Assembly: GCF_001428805.1 (NCBI RefSeq)
Contig: NZ_LMIS01000001.1
Coordinates: forward strand, 3,575,908 to 3,639,907
From: Aeromicrobium sp. Root236
Lineage (GTDB): Bacteria; Actinomycetota; Actinomycetes; Propionibacteriales; Nocardioidaceae
Length of the DNA stretch: 64,000 nt
Reading direction: 5' to 3'
Part shown: piece by piece, positions 55,772 through 63,126 of the stretch
Layout of the letters: every line of letters begins with the position of its first letter
Numbering within the stretch: position 1 is the first letter of the stretch
Notes under the pieces: model-generated
Told to the model about the DNA's origin: nothing
The model's database searches: none
The model's input: only the letters and a program-made list of their open reading frames with translations
Made by a program: the position numbers and the translations under genes

Positions 55772-56776
55772 GTGTCGGAGAAGCGGCTCAAGGGCATCGC
55801 CGCGCTGGTCGGGATCGTCCTCCTGGTCGTGATCACCGGGGGCGCGTTCCTCGGCTCGAAAGCCTCCGCCGACGACCTGCAGACGACGGCGGAGCGGGCA
55901 CTGGCCTCGGCGGGCCTCGACGGGGTTCGCGTGACCTTCGACGGACGCGAGGCCACGCTCAGCGGCGGCAGCGCCGACGAGCTGGGCCGGGCCCAGCGGA
56001 TCGTCGAGGACATCCACGGCGTCCGTTGGGCGGACGTCGACGACGCCGCGACGCTGGACCGACCTGACACCACCCCGACACTCGAGCTCAGGCACACCGG
56101 AGCCGGCATCACGATCAGCGGCACGGTGCCTGACGCAGACGCCGCGGCCGGGATCAAGGCGCGGGTCGCCGAGGACTTCGCGGTCCCGGTCACCGGGGAC
56201 CTGACGATCGATCCCGCGGTCGGCGGCGCGCCCTGGATCGCCCAGCTGCCCGACGTCTTCGGCGACATCGTGGGCGTCAAGAAGCTCGGGCTGACGATCG
56301 ACGGGTCCGGCACGCTCGAGCTGTCCGGCTCGATCGAGAGCCGTGCGGGGGCCGACGACGTACGCCGCTTGGTCGCCCGAGCCGCGCCGGACCTCACCAT
56401 CGATGAGCGCCTCGAGATACGACCGGGCTCCCTGTCGGCGGCGGACGCGAGGGTGCTTAACGCGGCGACGGTCTACTTCGCTTCGGGTTCCGCGAGCCTG
56501 CGTGCGCGCAGCAAGGGCGTGCTCGACCTGGTCGCCGACGCGCTCAGCCGCAACCCCGGCATCTCGATCCAGGCGGGTGCCCACGCGGGTCCGCGCGATC
56601 CAGCAGCGGGTGAGCTGCTCGCCATGGCTCGCGTGGCGGCCGTGAAGGCGTACCTCGTCCGGGCGGGCATCAGCCCGGCGCGAGTCAGCACCCGCACGTT
56701 CGCGTCCGACAGCCGCACACTGAATCCGTGGACGAAGCAGTTCCGCCGCGTCGACTTCGTCGTGAACGGGGCCTGA
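55772..56776 (+). CDS. ArfA-like OmpA-family protein with BON-like domains
   Basis: 334 residues. One N-terminal membrane helix (about 8-27), a central region of about 170 residues built from BON-like repeats (LSGGSADELGRAQRIVEDIHGV and LSGSIESRAGADDVRRLVA), and a C-terminal OmpA peptidoglycan-binding domain (about 215-334) with IQAGAHAGPRD and RRVDFVVN. Resembles M. tuberculosis ArfA (OmpATb). Probably tethers the membrane to the cell wall. GTG with AAGGGGAGCGGG upstream; TAGTCT at 55729 may be the -10. Followed after 3 bases by the Lys/Ala-rich gene. Confidence 0.82.
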   Translation: MSEKRLKGIAALVGIVLLVVITGGAFLGSKASADDLQTTAERALASAGLDGVRVTFDGREATLSGGSADELGRAQRIVEDIHGVRWADVDDAATLDRPDTTPTLELRHTGAGITISGTVPDADAAAGIKARVAEDFAVPVTGDLTIDPAVGGAPWIAQLPDVFGDIVGVKKLGLTIDGSGTLELSGSIESRAGADDVRRLVARAAPDLTIDERLEIRPGSLSAADARVLNAATVYFASGSASLRARSKGVLDLVADALSRNPGISIQAGAHAGPRDPAAGELLAMARVAAVKAYLVRAGISPARVSTRTFASDSRTLNPWTKQFRRVDFVVNGA

Positions 56777-56779
56777 GCC

Positions 56780-57139
56780 ATGTCGACCTACACCATCGGC
56801 GAGATCGTCGTCTGGCTGCTGCTCGCGGCGGTCCTGGGCTTCGTCCTCGGCTGGGTCGCTCGCGAGCTGAGGCTGCGTCGGAGCGTCGAGGTGCCCGCGG
56901 AGGTACCTCCGGCTCCGCAGCCGGAGCCTGTCGAGGTGCAGCCCGCAGCCGAGCAGGCTCCCGCCAAGAAGGCGCCGGCGAAGAAGGCGGCGGCGAAGAA
57001 GGCACCGGCGAAGAAGGCGCCGGCAAAGAAGGCGCCGGCGAAGAAGGCGGCGGCGAAGAAGGCCGCCGCGAAGAAGACGCCGGCGAAGCGTCCGGCCGCG
57101 AAGAAGGCAGCGCCGCCGCGCGACCCCGACGACACCTGA
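56780..57139 (+). CDS. Small membrane protein with histone-like Lys/Ala/Pro tail
   Basis: 119 residues. One membrane helix at about 8-27 (VVWLLLAAVLGFVLGWVA), a Pro/Glu-rich spacer (about 38-60), then about ten tandem KKAPA/KKAAA pentapeptides (about 63-110) like histone H1 or HupB tails, and an acidic end (RDPDDT). The tail should be cytoplasmic by charge and could bind nucleic acid or anionic polymers. Three bases after the ArfA-like gene, in the place of the small ArfB/ArfC proteins of mycobacteria, but without clear homology. Confidence 0.78.
   Translation: MSTYTIGEIVVWLLLAAVLGFVLGWVARELRLRRSVEVPAEVPPAPQPEPVEVQPAAEQAPAKKAPAKKAAAKKAPAKKAPAKKAPAKKAAAKKAAAKKTPAKRPAAKKAAPPRDPDDT
56966..57109 (+). 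repeat. 15-bp coding tandem repeat
   Basis: About ten units of AAGAAGGCGCCGGCG and close variants encode the KKAPA/KKAAA tail. Near-identical codons make copy-number change by slippage likely. Confidence 0.85.
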
Positions 57140-57193
57140 CGACAGGCCGTGGCGGTACGCCGAGTGCCACCCTCGATGGGGCATGCTGGCGGC

Positions 57194-58231
57194 ATGAAGT
57201 TGCGCCTGCTCGTCGCGGTCACCGCGGCGGCTCTCACCCTGACCGCCTGCTCGTCGTCGTCGGACGGCAAGAAGGACCCGGGCAAGCCAGAGGCCACCAA
57301 GGGCACCGCCGAGAAGCTCGTCGAGATCTCGCCGCTGACCGGGCGGCCGATGCCGCACGGTCGGCCGGCCAACCCGGTGTTCGTCGTCAAGGTGGAGAAC
57401 ACCGAGGGCGGCGCCCCGCAGTACGGCCTCAACAAGGCTGACCTCGTCATGGAGGAGCTGGTCGAGGGCGGCCTGACCCGCCTGGCGGCGTTCTACTACT
57501 CCAACCTGCCGTCCAAGATCGGCCACGTGCGTTCGTTGCGCGACACCGACATCGGCATCGCCTCACCGGTCGGCGGCCAGGTCGTGGCATCCGGCGGCGC
57601 CGCCGGAACATACCGGCGGGTCGAACGAGCCGGCGTCACGGTCTTCTCCGAGGACGGTGGCGCGCCGGGCTTCAGCAGCGACCCGTCGAAGGTGCGGCCC
57701 TACAACCGTCTGATCAACCTCAAGACCGTCGCCAAGAAGGCCAAGGCGACCAAGATCCTGGGCCCCTACCTGCCGTGGACCCCCCGCACGTCGAGCGCCA
57801 AGACCCCGGCGCCCAGCGGCACGACCCCGGCACCGCCGCGGCACAAGACCACGCGGGCCGCGAGCGTACGCTTCTCCAACTCGACCACGACCCGCTGGAA
57901 GCTGGCCGGGGGCACCTGGCAGCGGACCAACGGGCATGCCGCCGCGGGGCAGGACTTCAAGGCCACCACGATGATCGTGATGTTCTGCCGCGTCGGCGAC
58001 GCCGGCTACACCGATCCGGCCGGCAACCCGGTGCCTGAGACCAAGTTCGAGGGCAAGGGCCGGGCGCTGGTGTTCCACGGCAGCACCGTGACCGAGGTCG
58101 AGTGGCACAAGCCGAGCCTCGACGAGTCCATCACGTTCTCGACCAAGGCCGGTCAGCCCTACACGATCGACCCGGGCAAGGTGTTCTTCGAGCTCGTGCC
58201 CAAGGGCGACGGCAAGGTCACGCTCGGCTGA
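57194..58231 (+). CDS. DUF3048 lipoprotein (YerB-like)
   Basis: 345 residues. Lipobox LTAC (Cys at about 18). Two-part DUF3048 fold: SPLTGRPMPHGRPANPVFVVKVENTEGGAPQYGL (about 44, where PVFVVKVEN is the family hallmark), GHVRSLRDTDIGIASPV, and the C-terminal VFHGSTVTEVEWHKPS...FELVP. Extracellular, role unknown. A Pro/Thr/Lys-rich linker lies around 195-220. ATG 57194 with CATGCT 6 bases upstream. Confidence 0.85.
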   Translation: MKLRLLVAVTAAALTLTACSSSSDGKKDPGKPEATKGTAEKLVEISPLTGRPMPHGRPANPVFVVKVENTEGGAPQYGLNKADLVMEELVEGGLTRLAAFYYSNLPSKIGHVRSLRDTDIGIASPVGGQVVASGGAAGTYRRVERAGVTVFSEDGGAPGFSSDPSKVRPYNRLINLKTVAKKAKATKILGPYLPWTPRTSSAKTPAPSGTTPAPPRHKTTRAASVRFSNSTTTRWKLAGGTWQRTNGHAAAGQDFKATTMIVMFCRVGDAGYTDPAGNPVPETKFEGKGRALVFHGSTVTEVEWHKPSLDESITFSTKAGQPYTIDPGKVFFELVPKGDGKVTLG

Positions 58232-58240
58232 CCTTTCGAC

Positions 58241-58310
58241 AGGCTCAAGGAGCGGTTGCGCGGCTCAAGGAGCGGTTGCGCGGCTCAGTGAGCGGTTGCG
58301 CGGGTCAGTC
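58241..58310. repeat. 20-bp tandem repeat, 3.5 copies
   Basis: Units at 58241, 58261 and 58281 (CGGCTCAAGGAGCGGTTGCG with 1-2 changes each) plus a half unit at 58301, just after the DUF3048 stop and running 6 bases into the TetR gene's 3' end. The first unit is preceded by TTTCGACAGGCTCA, part of a dispersed repeat I have seen in actinobacteria. Confidence 0.85.
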
Positions 58311-58955
58311 GATCGAGGGAAGCAGCCGCAGACCGGCGAGGATCGTGCCGATGGCGGCCTGGACGTGCTCGCTCGCGGCATCCGGGTCCTCCGCGTCGGC
58401 GACGAACTCGGACGCCGATCGGATCGCGCCGTAGAACACCGCGCCGAAGGCCTCGTTGAGCTCGCCCCCGCCGCCCAGGTCGGCCAGCAGGTCATCGACC
58501 GTGCGCTGCACGATGCCGAACGAGGAGGCGCGCTCGGCCTCGGCCCACCGCTCGTGTCCCAGCGCGACCGGGCCCTCCTGCATGCAGATGCGGCGGAACT
58601 GCGGCTCGCGGCAGACCTCGAGGAACTTCTCGAGGCCGATCTGGGCTCGCTCCCACGGGTCCTTGGAGGCGTTGATCGCCTTCTCGACGTCGTTGGCGGT
58701 GGCCTCCTGCACGCGGAAGAACACGCTCTCGAACAGCGCGAGCTTGCTCGGGAAGTGGTGGTAGAGCGCGCCCTTGGTGACCCGCGCAGCGGCCACGACC
58801 TCGTCGAGCGAGGTCCCGGCGTAGCCGTGGTCGGTGAACAACGTGGTCGCGCTCTCGAGGAGGGCGCGCTTGGTGCTGGACGAGTAATCCTGGCGTCGCG
58901 TCGTCTTGCGCGCGGTGCGCAGGACGGTCTTCGTCACGCGTGCGTGATGTGGCAT
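58305..58955 (-). CDS. TetR/AcrR-family repressor
   Basis: 216 residues. N-terminal helix-turn-helix LFTDHGYAGTSLDEVVAAARVTKGALYHHFPSK (about 38-70; GALYHHFPSK is diagnostic). The C-terminal ligand domain has GHERWAEAER and VFYGAIRSASEF, the subgroup of AcrR-type regulators with TetR_C. ATG with TAGACT 7 bases upstream, so leaderless. Three related 15-bp sites in the gap to the divergent gene at 59097 are its likely operators, giving autoregulation plus control of that gene. Confidence 0.9.
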   Translation of the reverse strand: MPHHARVTKTVLRTARKTTRRQDYSSSTKRALLESATTLFTDHGYAGTSLDEVVAAARVTKGALYHHFPSKLALFESVFFRVQEATANDVEKAINASKDPWERAQIGLEKFLEVCREPQFRRICMQEGPVALGHERWAEAERASSFGIVQRTVDDLLADLGGGGELNEAFGAVFYGAIRSASEFVADAEDPDAASEHVQAAIGTILAGLRLLPSID

Positions 58956-58997
58956 GACGACCAGTCTACGGCCCGAGACCCCTCGTGGGGCGAATCA

Positions 58998-59060
58998 CAT
59001 ACCGAGGGTTTGTCTTTCGACCGAGTCTCGAACATACTAAGAGTACGTACCGAGAGTATG
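58998..59060. promoter_or_regulatory. Three TetR-type operators
   Basis: CATACCGAGGGTTTG (58998-59012), CATACTAAGAGTACG (59033-59047) and CGTACCGAGAGTATG (59046-59060). Consensus CATACYRAGRGTAYG, an imperfect palindrome of CATACT/AGTATG half-sites with a 3-base centre. Sites two and three overlap by 2 bases. They fill the gap between the TetR gene and its divergent neighbour. Confidence 0.7.
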
Positions 59061-59096
59061 GAACTCTCGATCGACGGGAACAGAAAGGAGCACACC

Positions 59097-59612
59097 ATGA
59101 CCTGGGATGCTTACAACCGTCGCAAGGAAACACTCCGAGACCTGCTCGCGATCGCCGATCGGCGCCGCGACCTGACACTCACCGAACTGCTCGACACGGT
59201 CGACGCGGGCCGCAACGCCTTCGCGAACGAGACCGAGCTCCTCTTCGATCTCCAGATGGCCTGGTTCCAGCGCCTCAGTGGACAGCTGGACCGCCTCGTC
59301 AGCGAGAGCGTCGAGACGCCCGAGCTGATGGCCGTCACCGCATGGGTCAACGCCGCCGCAGAGATGCCCGGCGCACGCGCCCTGCTCGACGCCCATCTCC
59401 AGGAACCCGCGCTCGCCAAGGCATTCGCCAAGGAGCAGGCGTTCCTGGCCGCATCGGCCGGCGTGCCGATGGACCACCCGGACCTCACGGGTCACGGTCG
59501 CCGCATCATGGACTCCGCTCGTGAGTCCGTCGTCGACACCGACACCGAGATCGTGGACGAGGAGCCCCGCACGGGACTCGTCGCCAAGCTGCGCAGCGTC
59601 ATCGCCGCGTAG
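59097..59612 (+). CDS. Unknown TetR-linked protein
   Basis: 171 residues; I do not recognise the family. No signal or membrane helix is apparent. All-helical and acidic overall, with a central ELLFDLQMAWFQRLSGQLDRLV and a C-terminal acidic patch (DTDTEIVDEEPR). AAAGGAG lies 6 bases before ATG 59097; an upstream ATG at 59058 falls in the operators and is not used. It is the only gene divergent from the TetR repressor, so its expression is probably what the repressor controls. Confidence 0.75.
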   Translation: MTWDAYNRRKETLRDLLAIADRRRDLTLTELLDTVDAGRNAFANETELLFDLQMAWFQRLSGQLDRLVSESVETPELMAVTAWVNAAAEMPGARALLDAHLQEPALAKAFAKEQAFLAASAGVPMDHPDLTGHGRRIMDSARESVVDTDTEIVDEEPRTGLVAKLRSVIAA

Positions 59613-59632
59613 GTCCCTCCGGACCAGGACCA

Positions 59633-59684
59633 CCCCGTCTGGCGCCGCCCTCCCTCAGGGCGCCAGGCGGGGTTGTGTCTTTTC
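59633..59684 (+). terminator. Hairpin with T-rich tail
   Basis: CCCCGTCTGGCGCC pairs with GGCGCCAGGCGGGG (one mismatch) around an 11-base loop, followed by TTGTGTCTTTT. A rare T-tailed terminator for this genome; it ends the gene at 59612 and faces the convergent MerR gene. Confidence 0.85.
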
Positions 59685-60432
59685 AGGAGCGCTTCGACGC
59701 CAGCCCGGTGATCTGCTCGCCGACCTCGACCTCGATCGCGTCGCGGAACTCCGACCGGAAGATGCCGAGGGTCACCTGGCTCGCGATGGGCAGCAGGCTC
59801 TCGACGACGTTGAGGACCTGCGGCCAGTCGTCCTCCGGCAGCCCCGCGTCGACGAACGGCTGCACGAGCTCCTTGACGACCTCACGCACGAACGCGTCCG
59901 CGATCGTGCGCAGGTGCGACTGCAGCAACGGGAACAGGGCGATGACGGTCTCGGGTGCGAGGCCCAGCTTGACGGCGGCGGCGCCCGAACGTACGACGGC
60001 CGGCTCGATCAGCCGGACCTCGTCGGTGCCGAGCTTCTCGACCAGGCCGAGTCCCACCAGCGACTCGATCAAGGTGTCGTCGCGGTGCACGCCCGCCAAG
60101 GCAGCCAGGTCGTCGCGCGACATGGTCTCGGGCTCAGCAGTATCGGGCTGGTCGAGGATCGCGATGAGGTCGAGCGTGTGCCCGGCCGCGTGGGGTGCGT
60201 TGAGGATCGCCTTCTCGATCGCCGCGAGCGTGAAGCCGCGCTCGATCAGCTGACGGATGAGCTGGAGCCGCTGCAGGTGCTCGCGGTTGTAGTAGCCCGT
60301 ACGCCCTTCGAGCCGCGGCGCGTCGATCAGGCCGCGCCCGGCGTACGCCCGGACGTTGCGCACCGTCATCTGGGCCCGCGCAGCGAGCTCGTCGACGGTG
60401 TACTCCTCGCCGCCCGTTGCATCCTCTGGCAT
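59683..60432 (-). CDS. MerR-family transcriptional regulator
   Basis: 249 residues, longer than most MerR proteins. N-terminal winged helix YTVDELAARAQMTVRNVRAYAGRGLIDAP (about 10-38) and the RTGYYNREHLQRLQLIRQLIERGFTLAAI linker helix. A C-terminal helical domain (about 120-249) without the Cys of metal sensors suggests a small-molecule or protein signal. TATGAT lies 6 bases before the ATG (leaderless). Divergent from yqgE with no visible inverted repeat. Confidence 0.87.
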   Translation of the reverse strand: MPEDATGGEEYTVDELAARAQMTVRNVRAYAGRGLIDAPRLEGRTGYYNREHLQRLQLIRQLIERGFTLAAIEKAILNAPHAAGHTLDLIAILDQPDTAEPETMSRDDLAALAGVHRDDTLIESLVGLGLVEKLGTDEVRLIEPAVVRSGAAAVKLGLAPETVIALFPLLQSHLRTIADAFVREVVKELVQPFVDAGLPEDDWPQVLNVVESLLPIASQVTLGIFRSEFRDAIEVEVGEQITGLASKRS

Positions 60433-60495
60433 GCAGGAATCATAGGGGGCGCCGAGTTGCGAGCGTGGCGTGGTGGCAGGGGGCATCATGGAGGC

Positions 60496-61044
60496 ATGGA
60501 CACGTTGAGAGGGAAGCTCCTGGTGGCCACGCCGGCCATCGAGTCCGGCCCGTTCATGCGCAGCGTCGTGTTCGTCCTCGACCACGACGCCGACGGCGCC
60601 CTCGGCGTGATCCTCAACCGCCCCCTGGACTCTGAGGTCGACGACGTCCTGCCCGACTGGGCCGGACTCGTCAACGCACCCGTGTGCCTGTTCGACGGCG
60701 GGCCGGTCGCGATGGACTCGGCGCTGGCGCTCGGCGTCATCGCCGACGTCGCGCCGCCCATCGGCTGGCGCCAGATGGCCGGTCGTGTGGGTCTCGTCGA
60801 CCTCGAGGGACCGCTGCCCGGCAACGGCGAGTTCGCCGGCATCCGGGTGTTCGCGGGCTATGCCGGGTGGGGCGCAGAGCAGCTCGAGGCCGAGCTCGAC
60901 GAGGGGGCGTGGCTGGTCGTCGAGGCGTACGACTCGGACCTCATCTCGCCGCAGCCCGAGACGCTCTGGCGCGAGGTGCTGCGACGCCAGGACAACGACG
61001 TGAGGTTCTGGACGACATTCCCCGACGACCCCTCCGCCAACTGA
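60496..61044 (+). CDS. YqgE/AlgH family protein
   Basis: 182 residues. Family motifs: GKLLVATPAI at the N-terminus, VVFVLDHDADGALGVILNRPL (about 25-45), FDGGPVAMDSALAL and VFAGYAGWGAEQLEAEL (about 118-134). Function unknown despite wide conservation; cytoplasmic. ATG 60496 with GGAGG upstream and CATCAT 6 bases before. Followed by DUF3039. Confidence 0.92.
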   Translation: MDTLRGKLLVATPAIESGPFMRSVVFVLDHDADGALGVILNRPLDSEVDDVLPDWAGLVNAPVCLFDGGPVAMDSALALGVIADVAPPIGWRQMAGRVGLVDLEGPLPGNGEFAGIRVFAGYAGWGAEQLEAELDEGAWLVVEAYDSDLISPQPETLWREVLRRQDNDVRFWTTFPDDPSAN

Positions 61045-61078
61045 CCCGCGTGTCCTGAGGACTCGTTAGACTGGGCAC

Positions 61079-61348
61079 GTGGCTTTCTTCGGGCGAGGTA
61101 CTCAGACGGTTGTCGACGAGCGCACCGACATGCGCACCGAAGAGGGTGACCACGAGAAGTTCTCGCACTACGTCCCCAAGGACGAGCTGACCGAGGCGAT
61201 GATCATGGGTCATCCCGTCGTCGCACTGTGCGGCAAGGTGTGGGTGCCGAGCCGTGATCCGGAGCGTTTCCCGGTGTGCCCCGAGTGCAAAGACATCTGG
61301 GAGAGCCTCAAAGACGGCGACGAGGGGGACCCCTCGGGTGACGCGTAG
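61079..61348 (+). CDS. DUF3039 protein
   Basis: 89 residues. Typical DUF3039 core: EKFSHYVPKDELTEAMIMGHPVVALCGKVWVP and a C-terminal zinc-like knuckle CPECKDIW. Unknown role; small cytoplasmic protein found beside helicase genes in actinobacteria. GTG with TAGACT 6 bases upstream (leaderless). Overlaps the helicase start by 11 bases. Confidence 0.9.
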   Translation: MAFFGRGTQTVVDERTDMRTEEGDHEKFSHYVPKDELTEAMIMGHPVVALCGKVWVPSRDPERFPVCPECKDIWESLKDGDEGDPSGDA

Positions 61349-63032
61349 CCAGCACCTCCGGGTCTGGCAGCGTGAGGCATTCGAGCTCTACCAGCGCGCG
61401 CAACCGCGCGACTTCCTCACTGTCGCCACGCCGGGCGCCGGCAAGACGACCTTTGCCCTGACGATCGCCGCCGACCTGCTCGCCCGCGGCGTCATCGAGC
61501 GGGTCGTCATCGTCACGCCCACGGACCACCTCAAGACCCAGTGGGCACTCGCCGCCTCCGGCATCGGCATCACGCTCGACCCGTCGCTGGCCGGTCAGGG
61601 CGTGCTCGGCAAGGACTTCCAGGGCTTCGCCGTCACGTATGCCGGGCTCGCGGTCAATCCCAACGCCTACCGGGCCCGCATCGAGCACCGGGCCACGCTG
61701 GTGATCCTCGACGAGGTGCACCACGCCGCCGACGCGCTGTCGTGGGGCGACGCCGTCCAGGAGGCGTGCGATCCCGCCGTGCGGCGCCTCGCGCTCACCG
61801 GCACGCCGTTCCGCTCCGACGACAACCCGATCCCGTTCGTCACCTACGCCCCGCAGCACGACGGCACGATGACGAGCATCGCCGACTACTCCTACGGCTA
61901 TGCCCAGGCCCTCAAGGACCGCGTCGTCCGGCCGGTGCTGTTCATGGCCTACTCCGGCCAGATGCACTGGCGCACGCGTGCCGGCGACGAGGTGGCGGCC
62001 CGGCTCGGTGAGCCCCTCGACCGAGCGGCGACGGCGCAGGCGCTGCGCACGGCGTTGGATCCCAACGGCTCCTGGATTCCTGAGGTGCTGACCGCGGCAC
62101 ACACCCGCCTGATGGAGGTGCGCCGCGACGTCCCGGACGCCGGCGGCATGGTGATCGCGAGCGACCAGGACACCGCGCGGCAGTACGCCGCAGTGCTGGC
62201 CGAGATCTCCGGTGCGGTGCCGACTGTCGTGCTGTCCGACGAGGCCGGCGCCAGTGCGCGGATCGCTGAGTTCTCCGCCGGCATGACTCCGTGGATGGTC
62301 GCCGTGCGCATGGTCAGCGAGGGCGTCGACGTGCCACGCCTGTCCGTGGGCGTCTACGCCACCACGACCTCGACCCCGTTGTTCTTCGCCCAGGCGGTCG
62401 GCCGGTTCGTCCGTGCCCGGCGCAAGGGCGAGACCGCCTCGATCTTCGTGCCGAGCGTGCCGCGGCTGCTGCAGCTCGCGTCCGACCTCGAGGCGCAGCG
62501 CGACCACGTCATCGGCCGGCCGGTCAAGGACGAGGAGGACCTGTTCGCCGCCGAGGCCGAGCTGATGGCCAAGGCCAACGAGGACCAGGGTGCTTCGGAC
62601 CAGCTGGGCGAGTACCGCGCACTCGGCAGCGACGCCTCGTTCGACCGGCTCGTCTACGACGGCGGCGAGTTCGGCTACGACGCGTTGTCGGACGACGACG
62701 GCGAGCTGGACTTCCTCGGCATACCGGGACTGCTCGACCACGACCAGGTCGCCGAGCTCCTGCGTACGTCGCGGGCCAAGCGGGCCAAGGCGAAGTCCAA
62801 GGACGCGTCTGCGCCGGAGGCCGACGTCGCGTTCGAGAAGCGCAGCGAGCTGCGGCGTGAGCTGCACGCCCTCGTCGGAGCGTGGCACCACCGCACGGGC
62901 GCGCCACACGGCGTGACGCACAGCCGGCTGCGGCAGCAGTGCGGCGGACCCCCGGCGGCGCAGGCGTCGGCAGCGCAGCTGCAGGAGCGCATCGACGCCA
63001 TCCGTGCCTGGGCGCTCAAGGCCTCCGGCTAG
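61338..63032 (+). CDS. DEAH-box superfamily II helicase
   Basis: 564 residues. Walker A VATPGAGKTTFAL (about 30-42), motif II LDEVHHAAD (DEVH type), motif III ALTGTPFRSD, and motif VI QAVGRFVRARRK. A C-terminal acidic/charged part (about 430-564) ends with a helical bundle. Likely a DNA translocase or helicase of the RecG/DEAD-like cytosolic class seen next to DUF3039. GTG 61338 lies within the DUF3039 gene after GAGGGGG, so translation is coupled. Confidence 0.88.
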   Translation: MTRSQHLRVWQREAFELYQRAQPRDFLTVATPGAGKTTFALTIAADLLARGVIERVVIVTPTDHLKTQWALAASGIGITLDPSLAGQGVLGKDFQGFAVTYAGLAVNPNAYRARIEHRATLVILDEVHHAADALSWGDAVQEACDPAVRRLALTGTPFRSDDNPIPFVTYAPQHDGTMTSIADYSYGYAQALKDRVVRPVLFMAYSGQMHWRTRAGDEVAARLGEPLDRAATAQALRTALDPNGSWIPEVLTAAHTRLMEVRRDVPDAGGMVIASDQDTARQYAAVLAEISGAVPTVVLSDEAGASARIAEFSAGMTPWMVAVRMVSEGVDVPRLSVGVYATTTSTPLFFAQAVGRFVRARRKGETASIFVPSVPRLLQLASDLEAQRDHVIGRPVKDEEDLFAAEAELMAKANEDQGASDQLGEYRALGSDASFDRLVYDGGEFGYDALSDDDGELDFLGIPGLLDHDQVAELLRTSRAKRAKAKSKDASAPEADVAFEKRSELRRELHALVGAWHHRTGAPHGVTHSRLRQQCGGPPAAQASAAQLQERIDAIRAWALKASG

Positions 63033-63126
63033 CTCAACCAGCGGGAGCCGCGGTTCGCTCTCTCCGGTGCCACCGAGCGTACGGCTCGCCGGGTGCGCCG
63101 GGGACCGAACGGCTACGCTCGCGGGC

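Noticed and set aside
56966..57109. CRISPR-like array
   Set aside because: Units are contiguous 15-bp in-frame codon repeats without spacers.
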